From Bacteroidaceae bacterium (GTDB lineage: Bacteria; Bacteroidota; Bacteroidia; Bacteroidales; Bacteroidaceae), in contig JAFNXL010000039.1 in NCBI GenBank assembly GCA_017379075.1, forward strand, positions 1-54,780: a stretch of 54,780 nt of DNA, written 5' to 3'. Under the pieces are notes generated by a model that saw nothing but the letters and a program-made list of their open reading frames with translations, did not search any database and was not told the DNA's origin. Position numbers and translations under genes: made by a program. Of the stretch, positions 15,849 to 25,133 are shown in pieces. Each line of letters opens with the position of its first letter. Position 1 is the stretch's first letter.

Positions 15849-17002
15849 CTATGGGTAAAAAGAAAAGCGGCATCTGGAAGTACATCCCAGAGGGTGTTCC
15901 CTGCTCGGTAATTGTATTTGGTATGTTTACTTATATCGGCATGCAAATGGGAGTGCCCCAAATGCTGAACACCATCATGAAGACTGCACACGACTTATTG
16001 CTGAACACTTGCTTCTATCTGATGGCCATTTGTGTGATTACGGGTGCAATAGGCAAGATTTTTGTGGAATTCAATGTGGTGAAGTTACTTGAACGCTTGC
16101 TTCGTCCTTTTATGGGGCCGTTGTTCAACTTGCCGGGCGTGGCTTCTTTGGGGGCGGTAATGACATTTTTATCGGACAATCCCGCAATCATCACTTTGTC
16201 GCAAGACAAGCATTTTAGCAAATACTTCAAGAAGTACCAGTACATATCGTTGACCAACTTCGGCACAGCATTTGGCATGGACTTGCTGGTAATTGTATTC
16301 ATGGTTGGTCAAGGATTCGATGCCGAACCATTTATTGGACTGATTGGGGCTTTGACGGGCTGTGTCGTTTCCACCCGTTTGATGCAGCATTTTGTGGTAA
16401 AGGCATACCCGAAGTTTTTGGAAGAAAATGCGGTGGAGGCAAGTCCGAAGTTTGCAGCCGAAGAAGAAGAGAAGGCTGTGGAAGATAAGTCGATATTCAT
16501 CCGCACATTGAATGCGTTGCTTGACGGTGGCCGCACCGGAGTGGACGTAGGTATGGCTATTATTCCCGGGGTGTTGATTATTTCTACCTTAGTGATGATA
16601 CTGACATTTGGTCCCTCAAACGGGACATACGACGGTGAGGCATACGAGGGCATAGAATTGTTGCCTTACCTGGCTGACAAGGTCAATTTCATCTTTGAGT
16701 GGCTGTTCGGTTTCCGGGATCCGCACTTGGTTGCCTTCCCTATTACGGCATTGGGAGCTGTAGGTGCTGCATTGGGCTTGATTCCAAGTTTTGTGGCTGA
16801 AGGTTGGGCCGATGGGAATGCGATTGCCGTATTCACAGCGATTGGCATGTGCTGGAGCGGTTATTTGAGCACCCACACTGCAATGCTTGATTCGTTGGGT
16901 TATCGCGAGCTGACATCTAAAGCAATTTTGGCACATACCATTGGCGGGCTTGTAGCTGCAGTGGCTGCGCACTGGATTTACGTGCTTTATTCATTGATCT
17001 AA
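15845..17002 (+). CDS. Nucleoside-recognition-like (Gate domain) membrane protein, CD0519/CD1768 type
   Basis: Inner-membrane protein of 385 residues with about nine or ten hydrophobic segments. It resembles proteins with the Gate/nucleoside recognition domain, as in the CD0519/CD1768 membrane family: a VMTFLSDNPAIITLSQDKHF core motif, a charged cytoplasmic loop (residues ~195-215, glutamate- and lysine-rich) and a second half with AFPITALGAVGAALGLIPSF. Transport is likely; the substrate is unknown. The ATGA overlap with the porin implies that an outer-membrane and an inner-membrane step are made together. Translation could instead begin at the second methionine (15851). A strong terminator follows. 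Confidence 0.75.
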   Translation: MTMGKKKSGIWKYIPEGVPCSVIVFGMFTYIGMQMGVPQMLNTIMKTAHDLLLNTCFYLMAICVITGAIGKIFVEFNVVKLLERLLRPFMGPLFNLPGVASLGAVMTFLSDNPAIITLSQDKHFSKYFKKYQYISLTNFGTAFGMDLLVIVFMVGQGFDAEPFIGLIGALTGCVVSTRLMQHFVVKAYPKFLEENAVEASPKFAAEEEEKAVEDKSIFIRTLNALLDGGRTGVDVGMAIIPGVLIISTLVMILTFGPSNGTYDGEAYEGIELLPYLADKVNFIFEWLFGFRDPHLVAFPITALGAVGAALGLIPSFVAEGWADGNAIAVFTAIGMCWSGYLSTHTAMLDSLGYRELTSKAILAHTIGGLVAAVAAHWIYVLYSLI

Positions 17003-17014
17003 GAGAATTGCCCA

Positions 17015-17049
17015 AAAAGGCGGGGCCGCATTACACAGCCCCGCCTTTT
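17015..17049. terminator. Bidirectional terminator between the porin operon and galE
   Basis: AAAAGGCGGGGC (17015-17026) and GCCCCGCCTTTT (17038-17049) form a 12-bp stem with an 11-nt loop. The A and T runs on either side let it act on both converging transcripts. Confidence 0.85.
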
Positions 17050-17087
17050 CTTAATTGCAAACTTTTTAACTAAAGGCCAAAGGTCTT

Positions 17088-18125
17088 TTACATGATGCCG
17101 TCCTCGCGCAACTTAACCTGCCATTTCCAGGCGGTGGCGAGTACGTCATCCAGATTGGCTTCCGCCTTCCATCCAAGAACCTGGTTGGCCTTGTCTACGT
17201 TGCCCCAGATCTTTTCGATATCGCCCTCGCGACGGGGGCCAAACTTCCAGTTAAGCTTTACGCCAGTGGCACGTTCGAAACTGTCCACTATCTCCTTGGT
17301 GCTGTAGCCATTTCCGGTACCCACATTGAAGAATTCCAGGGGTTCGGTTTCCTTGTCCAGTACACGAGTCATTGAGCAAACGTGAGCCTTGGCAAGGTCA
17401 ACGACATAGATATAGTCGCGGATGCAGGTGCCGTCGGGGGTGTCATAGTCGTTACCGAAGATGGTCAGTTCCTTGCGGATACCCATTGCGGTTTGGGTAA
17501 CGAAGGGGATGAGGTTGTTGGGCACACCGTTGGGCAGCTCGCCGATTTCGGCAGAGGGATGGGCACCGATGGGATTGAAATAGCGCAGCACGATACTCTT
17601 GATGGGAGCTCCGCTATGGATAAAGTCGGTGATGATCTGCTCGTTGATTTCCTTGGTGTTGCCATAGGGTGAGGTCGCCTTCTGGTGGGGAGCCTCTTCG
17701 GTAACGGGCAGGTTCTCGGGCTTGGGCTGGCCGTAAACTGTGCAACTGCTGGAGAAGATGATTCCCTTTACGTTATACTTAGGCATGAGTTCGAGAAGGT
17801 TTACCAACGAAACCACGTTGTTACGATAGTAAACCAAGGGGAGCTGTACGCTCTCACCCACAGCCTTGCTTGCGGCAAAGTGAATGATTCCACAAATCTG
17901 GGGATACTTTTTGAAGACAGCCTCGGTGGCGTCATAGTCGCGAAGGTCAACCTGTTCAAAAGCGGGGCGGATGCCAGTGATCTTCTCTATTCCGTCCAGC
18001 ACCTCAATCTTTGAATTAGAAAGGTTGTCCACAATCACAACGTCATAGCCGGCCTGCTGCAGTTCTACAGTGGTGTGGCTACCGATGAAACCGGTTCCTC
18101 CGGTTACAAGAATGGTCTGTTTCAT
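17088..18125 (-). CDS. galE: UDP-glucose 4-epimerase
   Basis: NAD-dependent short-chain dehydrogenase/reductase that interconverts UDP-glucose and UDP-galactose, needed for galactose use and for galactose in surface glycans. The 345-residue protein has the Rossmann motif GGTGFIG (9-15), the catalytic SSSCTVYG segment (S125-G132) and the YxxxK pair Y154/K158 in SPYGNTK, with the CIRDYIYVVDLA motif later. Its start is 19 bases after rnfA on the same strand, and no promoter is seen between them, so it is probably the last gene of the rnf operon. The galactose cluster with galM and galK is 18 kb away and separate. Function is confident. Confidence 0.96.
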   Translation of the reverse strand: MKQTILVTGGTGFIGSHTTVELQQAGYDVVIVDNLSNSKIEVLDGIEKITGIRPAFEQVDLRDYDATEAVFKKYPQICGIIHFAASKAVGESVQLPLVYYRNNVVSLVNLLELMPKYNVKGIIFSSSCTVYGQPKPENLPVTEEAPHQKATSPYGNTKEINEQIITDFIHSGAPIKSIVLRYFNPIGAHPSAEIGELPNGVPNNLIPFVTQTAMGIRKELTIFGNDYDTPDGTCIRDYIYVVDLAKAHVCSMTRVLDKETEPLEFFNVGTGNGYSTKEIVDSFERATGVKLNWKFGPRREGDIEKIWGNVDKANQVLGWKAEANLDDVLATAWKWQVKLREDGIM

Positions 18126-18144
18126 ATCAATTATATTATGGTTG

Positions 18145-18765
18145 TTATATTCCGAAAAGTTTACTTAATCCGTTGTCCACTCCGCTAAAGCCCATGAAAG
18201 CCATGGCGAGGAGTCCTGCTGTAACGAGGGCGATGCTCATTCCCTGCATTCCTTTGGGAACGGGCATTAGAGAGAGCTGCTCGCGGATGCCGGCAAAGAT
18301 GACAAGTGCCAGAGCAAAGCCAAGGGCGGTACTGATGGCAAACACAACTCCAGTGAGTAGGTTGGGTTCCAGTCCTTGAGTGGCGTATGTACCGTTGGCC
18401 ACAAGGATAGCCACACCAAGGATGCAGCAATTGGTGGTGATGAGGGGAAGGAACACGCCCAATGCCTGGTAAAGGCTGGGGCTTACCTTCTTTAGGATGA
18501 TTTCCACCATCTGCACCAGTGCGGCAATCACAAGGATGAAGGCTATGGTCTGGAGATATTCCAGGCCGAAGGCTTCAAGCACATAAATCTGAATGAGGTA
18601 AGTGACAATGGTGGCGATGGTGAGCACAAAGGCCACAGCCGCACCCATGCCACAAGCAGTCTCCACCTTCTTGCTCACGCCCAGGAAGGGACAGATGCCA
18701 AGAAACTGGGAAAGCACGATGTTATTGACAAATATCGCGGTAATGAAAATTAGAATGTATGCCAT
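18145..18765 (-). CDS. rnfA: Rnf complex subunit RnfA
   Basis: Integral membrane subunit of the Rnf ferredoxin:NAD+ oxidoreductase, which pumps sodium ions or protons. The 206-residue protein has six predicted membrane spans. It has the family motifs FVNNIVLSQFLGICPFLG near the N-terminus and LPLITTNCCILGVA in the middle; the cysteines in these two segments are thought to carry an iron-sulfur centre in the membrane together with RnfE. The spacing to rnfE is 28 bases. The identification rests on clear family similarity. Confidence 0.96.
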   Translation of the reverse strand: MAYILIFITAIFVNNIVLSQFLGICPFLGVSKKVETACGMGAAVAFVLTIATIVTYLIQIYVLEAFGLEYLQTIAFILVIAALVQMVEIILKKVSPSLYQALGVFLPLITTNCCILGVAILVANGTYATQGLEPNLLTGVVFAISTALGFALALVIFAGIREQLSLMPVPKGMQGMSIALVTAGLLAMAFMGFSGVDNGLSKLFGI

Positions 18766-18793
18766 TGTTCTGATATTTTAAACGTGTTGTACA

Positions 18794-19378
18794 TTATGCT
18801 TTTCTTAACTTGTTGATGATGGCAATGAGATAGCCCAAAGCGATGAAAGCTCCGGGAGCCAGCACAAAGACAAGCGCTCCATATTCCTCGGCAAAAATGG
18901 GAAGGGAGAAGATACGGCCGGTTCCGAGCAGTTCGCGTGTGGCACCAAGCAGGGTGAGTCCCAAGGTAAAGCCCAAACCCATGCCAATGCCGTCGAAGAT
19001 ACTGGCAATGGGGCCATTCTTTGCTGCAAATGCCTCAGCGCGGCCAAGGATGATGCAGTTCACCACAATGAGGGGGATGAAGAGTCCGAGCGTGGCGTAG
19101 AGGTCAGGCAGATAGGCCTGCATCACCATCTGCAAGATGGTAACGAGCGATGCGATAACCACGATGAAACAGGGAATGCGCACCATATCGGGGATGAGGT
19201 TCTTGATGAGTGATATAATGAGGTTGCTGAAGACGAGCACCGCCATTGTGGCAAGTCCCATGCTCATTCCGTTTATGGCACTTGAGGTTGTTCCCAGCGT
19301 GGGACACATGCCCAACAAGAGTACAAAGGTTGGGTTCTCCTTGATGATACCATTGAGAAGTACTTTGAAGTTGTTCAT
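18794..19378 (-). CDS. rnfE: Rnf complex subunit RnfE
   Basis: Second small membrane subunit of Rnf, an inverted structural relative of RnfA. The 194-residue protein has six hydrophobic segments, the NPTFVLLLGMCPTLGTTSSA motif (15-34) and LFIPLIVVNCIILGRAEAFA, with the paired cysteines that match those of RnfA. The start lies 19 bases after the rnfG stop. The order rnfG-rnfE-rnfA is the standard one for the rnf operons of Bacteroidetes and clostridia. Confidence 0.96.
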   Translation of the reverse strand: MNNFKVLLNGIIKENPTFVLLLGMCPTLGTTSSAINGMSMGLATMAVLVFSNLIISLIKNLIPDMVRIPCFIVVIASLVTILQMVMQAYLPDLYATLGLFIPLIVVNCIILGRAEAFAAKNGPIASIFDGIGMGLGFTLGLTLLGATRELLGTGRIFSLPIFAEEYGALVFVLAPGAFIALGYLIAIINKLRKA

Positions 19379-19397
19379 TGTTCTTTCCTCCTATGCT

Positions 19398-19988
19398 TTA
19401 TTGTTTATCATTCTGCTTGGTAGCTCCGCTATCGGCATCGGTGTACTTGCCAGACAGTGCGGCATAAGCCTTGTTTACACAACGCAGGAAGGCGCGACTG
19501 GTGATGGTGCTGGCCGTGATGGCATCCACCTCACCACCGTCCTTCTTGACAGTAAGATTTCTTTCGGCAGGATTTGCGCCAACGATGCAGCCTTTTCCTC
19601 CAGTTTGGAACCAAGAATCAGCCTTTGCACCCAATCCTGGAGTCTCGCTGGTTTCCAAAACCTGGTAGCCCTGAATGATTCCTTTGGTATCGAAACCGAC
19701 AAGCACCGTGAGCGTGCCGCCAAAGGCATTGGGGTCCGAAGCCTTTATGGCTGTACCCTTGTCCGTCTGGTAAAGCACCGTGCCGTCCTCGGTGGTCTGT
19801 GGTTCTTCCACATTCAATTCCTGGGCGTTCAGCACTTTCTTTATACCATCCGCCAACTGTTGCGCCTTAATCTGCTCAATGGGTCCTTTGGTCAGTTCGT
19901 TGACATAACCAAGCGCTCCTCCTGACACTACGGCAATGAGGGTGAGCACCAGCGCCATATTGTACCATGTAGATTCCAGTTTCTTCAT
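19398..19988 (-). CDS. rnfG: Rnf complex subunit RnfG (FMN-binding)
   Basis: Membrane-anchored flavoprotein subunit of Rnf on the outer face of the inner membrane. The 196-residue protein has one N-terminal membrane segment (about 10-29) followed by an FMN-binding domain with ETSETPGLGAKAD. The flavinylation site is the DAITASTITS segment (D155-T163), where T161 takes the place of the threonine that carries FMN through a phosphoester bond. The ATG overlaps the rnfD stop by four bases. The ApbE flavin transferase needed for the modification is not in the window. Confidence 0.95.
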   Translation of the reverse strand: MKKLESTWYNMALVLTLIAVVSGGALGYVNELTKGPIEQIKAQQLADGIKKVLNAQELNVEEPQTTEDGTVLYQTDKGTAIKASDPNAFGGTLTVLVGFDTKGIIQGYQVLETSETPGLGAKADSWFQTGGKGCIVGANPAERNLTVKKDGGEVDAITASTITSRAFLRCVNKAYAALSGKYTDADSGATKQNDKQ

Positions 19989-20965
19989 TTCTTTACCTCC
20001 CCAAATCTTTTAGGTTTGCAATAAGTGTTGATTAAAGGAGTGAAGGCATTCATCGTGAAGATGGCAAAGCTCATACCTTCGGGATAGGCTCCCCAATTAC
20101 GGATTACCACGGTGAGCAAACCGATGCAGACGCCATAAATAAGCTGTCCGCGGTGGCTCATGGGGCTGGTCACATAATCGGTGGCCATGAAGCATGCGCC
20201 AAGGATAAGACCTCCGCTCATGAGTACGGCCAAAGGATGCGCATAGGCTGGGTTCCACAGATGCAGGGCTGTGCTGAACACGGCTACTGTACCGAGAATG
20301 CTAACCGGAATATGCCATGTAATGATTTTTTTCCAGAGCATGAATACGGTTCCAAGCAGGAGCATCAGCGCACTGACCTCGCCCAAAGAACCGCCCATTG
20401 CGCCAAGAAGCATCTCCTCAAGCGATGGAAGTTGTTCTAGTACACTGGCATCGCCGGTGGCAATGGCAGTCTGCATCAGGCTGAGAGGAGTAGCGGCCGT
20501 AGTGGCATCTGTATAGGCCATATACTGCTTGATTTCGGGCCAGCTTGTCATCTGAACGGGGAAACTGATGAGCAGGAAGATACGGCCGGCAAGCGCAGGA
20601 TTGAAAGGGTTGCATCCCAAACCGCCAAAGGTCATCTTTCCAATGCCGATGGCAACCAATGCACCGATGATGATAATCCAAATGGGAAGGTTGCTGGGAA
20701 GGTTGAATCCGAGCAACATTCCGGTGAGCACGGCGCTGCCGTCTGTGATGGTGATACGTTCGCGTTTTAATATGAACTTGGCAATGGCCCATTCGAAGAA
20801 GACGCATGATGCCACGGAAGTGAGCATCACAATGGCCGCTCCCAAGCCAAAGAACCAAAGGCTTGCCGCCAAAGCCGGCAGCAGGGCCATACACACCCCG
20901 TACATATTGCGCTGTACGCTGTCGCCACCGTGTACATGGGGTGAAAGTGAAATGATAGGTTTCAT
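19985..20965 (-). CDS. rnfD: Rnf complex subunit RnfD
   Basis: Large membrane subunit of Rnf, related to NqrB. The 326-residue protein starts MKPIISLSPHVHGGDSVQ and has about ten hydrophobic segments, the ITDGSAVLTGMLLGFNLP motif, GGLGCNPFNPALAGR and DATTAATPLS (D153-S162). In this last motif T159 is the expected site of covalent FMN. The last segment FTMNAFTPLINTY is typical. The start follows rnfC by 40 bases. Confidence 0.96.
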   Translation of the reverse strand: MKPIISLSPHVHGGDSVQRNMYGVCMALLPALAASLWFFGLGAAIVMLTSVASCVFFEWAIAKFILKRERITITDGSAVLTGMLLGFNLPSNLPIWIIIIGALVAIGIGKMTFGGLGCNPFNPALAGRIFLLISFPVQMTSWPEIKQYMAYTDATTAATPLSLMQTAIATGDASVLEQLPSLEEMLLGAMGGSLGEVSALMLLLGTVFMLWKKIITWHIPVSILGTVAVFSTALHLWNPAYAHPLAVLMSGGLILGACFMATDYVTSPMSHRGQLIYGVCIGLLTVVIRNWGAYPEGMSFAIFTMNAFTPLINTYCKPKRFGEVKK

Positions 20966-21005
20966 GTGATATGTAGGTTTTTCGCTAATCTGACATTAAA
21001 AAAGC

Positions 21006-22352
21006 TTATTTCTTGGCTGCACGGCTACGGATAATTCCCATTACCGTGGTCTTGCCCACCCTGATGTTGTCAAGCAAAGGACGATGACTAGGACAGGTAA
21101 ACTGGCAGCTTCCGCACTCGATACAGCTTACAATGTCATTTCCTTCGGCCATTTCCCATTCCTGCTTGTCACTCAACGTGGCCAACAGATAGGGTTCAAG
21201 TCCCATGGGACAGGCAGAGACACACTTGGCGCAACGGATACAGGGATCGGGTTCAGCGCGCTTGGCTTCGTCGTTGCGCATAATGAGCAGGCCGCTGGAG
21301 CCCTTGGTCATGGGCACATCCAGATTGAGTAATGCCTTGCCCATCATGGGGCCACCGCCGATAATCTTGCCTGAATCCTCGGGCAATCCGCCACATTCGT
21401 CAATGAGTTGCTGGAATGGGGTTCCCAAACGGGCAAGCAGGTTGGAGGGGTTTGAGACACTCTTTCCGGTAACGGTGATGATGCGGTCCACAAGTGGTTT
21501 GTTTTTCATCACCGCCTGATAGATGGCAAAGGCTGTTCCCACGTTCTGCACCACAGCACCCACGCTGATGGGGATGGCGGGAGGAGCGGGAACCTGACGG
21601 CCAATGACGGCATCAATCAATTGCTTTTCACCACCTTGAGGATATTTGACCTTCAAGGGAACAATTTCAATATTGGGATAAGCCTGGGCTTTCTCGGTCA
21701 TCAGACGAATGGCGTCGGGCTTGTTGTTCTCAATGCCGATGTATCCTTTCTCCACACTGACAGCCTTCATAATCAGGCTTACACCCACCAGAATTTCTTC
21801 GGGGTGTTCCAACATAAGACGATGGTCAGCGGTGAGATAGGGTTCACATTCCACAGCGTTTATAATTACGCATTCGGCCTTGCTGCCTGGAGGTGGAGAC
21901 AACTTGACGTGGCAAGGGAAGGTTGCACCGCCCAAGCCGACAATACCGGCTTCCTTTACTTTATTAATTATAGTGGCGGCATCCAGTTCGGGACGGTCAC
22001 TCAGACGTACCAACTCGGGACTGCGGTCAATAGCGTCTTCCCATTCATCGCCATTCACGTCAACAAAAATGGCCTGACGACGGGTTCCGCTGGCATCAAT
22101 CACCACATCCACTTTGGATACCGTTCCGCTCACACTGCTGTGTACTGGCGCACTGACAAATCCGCCGGCTTCTGCAATCACAGTTCCCACTTTCACCACA
22201 TCGCCCTTCTTAACGATGGGCTTGGCGGGCGCACCGATATGCTGGAACATGCTGAATACAGCCTGTTTGGGCAATGCGGCCTCGCGGATGGGACTGGCGG
22301 CAGAGAGTTTGTTTTCTGCGGGATGAACCCCGCCTATCTTAAATGTCTTCAT
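21006..22352 (-). CDS. rnfC: Rnf complex subunit RnfC
   Basis: NADH/FMN-binding subunit of Rnf on the cytoplasmic side, related to the Nqo1/NuoF subunit of complex I. The 448-residue protein begins with the N-terminal segment MKTFKIGGVHPAENK. It has a glycine-rich GLGGATFPCHVKL nucleotide-binding loop and two cysteine clusters near the C-terminus: CIRCAKCVSACP and CIECGSCQFTCP, each with the spacing for a [4Fe-4S] centre. It starts 14 bases after rnfB. This is the compact form without the long C-terminal extension of enterobacterial RsxC. Confidence 0.96.
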   Translation of the reverse strand: MKTFKIGGVHPAENKLSAASPIREAALPKQAVFSMFQHIGAPAKPIVKKGDVVKVGTVIAEAGGFVSAPVHSSVSGTVSKVDVVIDASGTRRQAIFVDVNGDEWEDAIDRSPELVRLSDRPELDAATIINKVKEAGIVGLGGATFPCHVKLSPPPGSKAECVIINAVECEPYLTADHRLMLEHPEEILVGVSLIMKAVSVEKGYIGIENNKPDAIRLMTEKAQAYPNIEIVPLKVKYPQGGEKQLIDAVIGRQVPAPPAIPISVGAVVQNVGTAFAIYQAVMKNKPLVDRIITVTGKSVSNPSNLLARLGTPFQQLIDECGGLPEDSGKIIGGGPMMGKALLNLDVPMTKGSSGLLIMRNDEAKRAEPDPCIRCAKCVSACPMGLEPYLLATLSDKQEWEMAEGNDIVSCIECGSCQFTCPSHRPLLDNIRVGKTTVMGIIRSRAAKK

Positions 22353-22366
22353 GTTTTCGGGTTCAT

Positions 22367-23272
22367 TTATTCGTTAGACGGAGTGGTTTCTTCCTTTTTA
22401 ACGGGTGCTGTAGGCTGTTCAGGAGTCTCAACTTTAGGTTTGCGCGGAGGGAAGTTGAATCCCTTGATTGCTCCCTTGGGACAGGCTTCTTCACACTTGC
22501 GGCACATCTTGCACTTCTCGGCATCGATGTAAGCCAGATTATTCTCCAAGGTGATGGCCTCGAACTTTTCACAGGTCTTCACACACTTGCCACAACCGAT
22601 ACAAGCCGACTTACAGGCCTTGTTGGCAATGGCACCCTTATCCTTGTTGTTGCACAATACCACAACACGGCGACCCTTGGGACCCTTCAGACGGATTTCA
22701 ATCACACCTCTGGGACAAGCTTTTGCACAAGCGCCGCAAGCGGTACACTTTTCTTCGTCCACAACGGGAAGACCTGTTTCTGTATCCATGTAAATGGCAC
22801 CGAACAGACAAGCCGACACACAATCGCCACATCCCAGACAGCCATAGCCACAGGCGGTCTCGCCCATGCCAGTCATTTGCTGTACACGACAACTTGCTGC
22901 ACCGTCAAACTGCGCTATGCGCGGACGGTTCTCGCAAGTTCCGTTACAACGGACAACCGCTACGCGAGGCGCTGCCGACGACGCCGCGATACCAAGAATG
23001 GTGCTCACTTGCTCCATGACGGCCTGACCGCCAACCGGACACAATTTACCTTCCAGGCTGCCCTCATCCGCCGCCTTGACGCAAGCGGCAGCAAATCCAG
23101 AACAGCCAGGAAAGCCGCAACCGCCGCAATTGGCTTGGGGCAACACTTCTGATACCTGGCCAATGCGCGGGTCTTCATGCACTGCGAATTTGTGGGAAGC
23201 GAAGAAGAGCACCAAAGCCGACACAAGGCCCAACGCTCCCAGCACAATCACTGCAATTAGAATTACATTCAT
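22367..23272 (-). CDS. rnfB: Rnf complex subunit RnfB (multi-iron-sulfur electron entry subunit)
   Basis: Peripheral subunit that takes electrons from ferredoxin. The 301-residue protein has one N-terminal membrane anchor (5-25), then the NCGGCGFPGCSGFAAAC cluster domain. This is followed by four ferredoxin-type CxxCxxCxxxC motifs: CLGCGDCVSAC, CTACGACAKAC, CIGCGKCVKTC and CKMCRKCEEAC. Many proteobacterial RnfB proteins have two such motifs, so this is the extended form seen in anaerobes. The C-terminal tail is proline- and glutamate-rich and probably disordered. It starts 12 bases after the rseC-like gene. Confidence 0.96.
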   Translation of the reverse strand: MNVILIAVIVLGALGLVSALVLFFASHKFAVHEDPRIGQVSEVLPQANCGGCGFPGCSGFAAACVKAADEGSLEGKLCPVGGQAVMEQVSTILGIAASSAAPRVAVVRCNGTCENRPRIAQFDGAASCRVQQMTGMGETACGYGCLGCGDCVSACLFGAIYMDTETGLPVVDEEKCTACGACAKACPRGVIEIRLKGPKGRRVVVLCNNKDKGAIANKACKSACIGCGKCVKTCEKFEAITLENNLAYIDAEKCKMCRKCEEACPKGAIKGFNFPPRKPKVETPEQPTAPVKKEETTPSNE

Positions 23273-23284
23273 AAAATTTAATTT

Positions 23285-23707
23285 TTATTGTTTAATTATT
23301 TTTATTTCAAACTTACGGGAAATATGGTCGCGCAATGCATACAAGAGACTGTAATAAAGAGCAAGGACCAGTAAACAGCCTATTGCGGCAAGTCCGTCAC
23401 TTCCCCCGAACATGCTGACACAAACCAGCTCGGCCACAATGAGTATCAGCGGAACGATATAGGCAAGGAAAGCAGCCAGCAAGCCGTTGCGCACATCTAT
23501 TTGAAGACGAACCGTCTCGCCAACCTCGTATGTATCCGCTTCTGTCGACCGCACTTGCATCACCTTTTCCTTCGCCTCAGAACTTTTGCACAACTGGGCA
23601 GCGGCACAAGTACTGCAAGCGGAGGCCTGCAATATGCGCACGCTTATACATTGGCCGGCAATGTCTGTGATTTCGCCGTGGTGAAAAATCGTATTTTTCC
23701 GTTGCAT
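23285..23707 (-). CDS. RseC/MucC-family protein heading the rnf operon
   Basis: Protein of 140 residues with an N-terminal cysteine-rich part (SACSTCAAAQLC, about 30-41) and two membrane spans (about 75-95 and 102-122). This is the arrangement of RseC/MucC, which in Proteobacteria is linked to sigma-E control and to the SoxR-reducing (Rsx/Rnf) system. The cysteines could hold an iron-sulfur cluster. It is the first gene of the rnf operon, 12 bases before rnfB, and has a TACTTTTG box at 23737-23744. A role in Rnf assembly or redox control is inferred from the family and position. Confidence 0.85.
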   Translation of the reverse strand: MQRKNTIFHHGEITDIAGQCISVRILQASACSTCAAAQLCKSSEAKEKVMQVRSTEADTYEVGETVRLQIDVRNGLLAAFLAYIVPLILIVAELVCVSMFGGSDGLAAIGCLLVLALYYSLLYALRDHISRKFEIKIIKQ

Positions 23708-23736
23708 CAGTTTCCGATGTAGATTCTCTGGTTATA

Positions 23737-23744
23737 CAAAAGTA
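23737..23744 (-). promoter_or_regulatory. -7 box of the rnf operon
   Basis: TACTTTTG on the minus strand fits TAnnTTTG, 30 bases before the RseC-like start. No -33 TTG is evident. Confidence 0.45.
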
Positions 23745-23771
23745 TTATATTTTAATGTAGAGTGGTTTCAC

Positions 23772-25082
23772 TTATTCAGCCAAGGCAAAAATGGTTTTTA
23801 TGCCTTTTATCTTCTGTCCTTTGATTCGTTTGAGCAGATGCGGCATCTCGGCACGCGCCACGGCAGCATAGCCCCATCCTGGGAGCACATCCACCCTTCC
23901 TATCTGCTCACGAGTGAGTCCGCCAACCTTGCTCAGGAAGCCCACCACGTCAATCTTGTTTATCTTGTCCTTCTTGCCTTTGCCTATGTACAGAGTTGCC
24001 CAACGCGCCGGCAGAGGTGCCGGAATGCGGGCTGGCATATTGAAGCGTTCGGGTTCTGCCGAAACATATTCTGGACGGAATTCCTCGGGACCCAATATCA
24101 TATAGGAATGGCCATAGGCATCCCATCGTGCTGTTCGACCGTTGCGGTGGATGTATGCCTTCTCGTCCAGAGGGAGGTGGTAATGTATCACATTGTCCAC
24201 ATCTTCAATGTCCAAGCCTCGCGCGGCCAAATCTGTGCTCACAAGCACCCTGCAGCTTCCGTTTGCGAAGCGGTAGATGGTTTTCTCTCGGTCGCGCTGC
24301 TCCATGTTGCCGTGATACATGGCCACGCTTACCCCATTGTCAATAAGAAATCGCCCTACGCGTTCCACACTCTCGCGATAGTTCACAAAGACAATGCTGG
24401 TCTCATCGCCCAAGGTACATAACAGTTCCAGGAGAGTCTGCAACTTGTCCTTGACCGGAGAAAAGACCTCAGACAGGGTGATGCGGTCCAAATCCTCGGC
24501 AGGATCCACACTATAGTCAATCTTGTAGAAATCTTCCCCACCCACAAATGAGGGGATATTGGGATTATCGGTGGCAGAGAGCAGGAAAAAGCGCTCCACT
24601 GCAGGAAGCGATTCCATTATGGCAGACATCTGCTGCTGGAATCCCATCTCAAGGCTCTTGTCGAACTCGTCAATGACCAGCGTTCTCACCAGTTCTGGCG
24701 AAAGGTTTTCTTTCTGCAAATGGTCCATCATTCGGCCTGGCGTGGCAATCACAACGTGAGGCCGCAGTCCGCGGATGGTCTTGTGTTCTTCCATTGCAGC
24801 CCTTCCGCCATAACAGGCCATGCAACGGCAATCAGGGCAAAGCTGTTTGAGCGTGTCGCTGGTCTGTACCGCCAGTTCGCGGGATGGCACAAGCACCACC
24901 GCCTGCAACTGCTCCACCGATGCGTCCAGCTGAGACACCAATGGCAACAGATAAGCCAGCGTCTTTCCGCTGCCAGTGGGACTGAGCAAAACCAAATGCC
25001 GGTGACGGCGATATTGCTGCATCACCTCTTGCTGCATGGCATTCAACGCATCAATGCCCAGTCTGCTCAAATCATATTTCAT
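23772..25082 (-). CDS. DEAD-box RNA helicase of DbpA type
   Basis: ATP-dependent RNA helicase of 436 residues. Motif I is SPTGSGKT (34-41), motif Ia VPSRELA, motif Ib ATPGR, and motif II DEFD (138-141) in place of the usual DEAD. Motif III is LSAT, motif V STDLAARGLD and motif VI HRNGRTAR. After the two RecA-like domains comes a C-terminal DbpA RNA-binding domain (about 362-436, TLYIGKGKKDKINKIDVVGF). In E. coli this domain directs DbpA to 23S rRNA helix 92, so a role in large-subunit assembly is likely. It lacks the short N-terminal Q-motif extension of the longest relatives. It lies 51 bases after the antiporter gene on the same strand. Confidence 0.9.
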   Translation of the reverse strand: MKYDLSRLGIDALNAMQQEVMQQYRRHRHLVLLSPTGSGKTLAYLLPLVSQLDASVEQLQAVVLVPSRELAVQTSDTLKQLCPDCRCMACYGGRAAMEEHKTIRGLRPHVVIATPGRMMDHLQKENLSPELVRTLVIDEFDKSLEMGFQQQMSAIMESLPAVERFFLLSATDNPNIPSFVGGEDFYKIDYSVDPAEDLDRITLSEVFSPVKDKLQTLLELLCTLGDETSIVFVNYRESVERVGRFLIDNGVSVAMYHGNMEQRDREKTIYRFANGSCRVLVSTDLAARGLDIEDVDNVIHYHLPLDEKAYIHRNGRTARWDAYGHSYMILGPEEFRPEYVSAEPERFNMPARIPAPLPARWATLYIGKGKKDKINKIDVVGFLSKVGGLTREQIGRVDVLPGWGYAAVARAEMPHLLKRIKGQKIKGIKTIFALAE

Positions 25083-25133
25083 TTCTCTTTGTCCTTAAAT
25101 TTTAATTAACGAATAATATCAGCGGCTCTCTCT

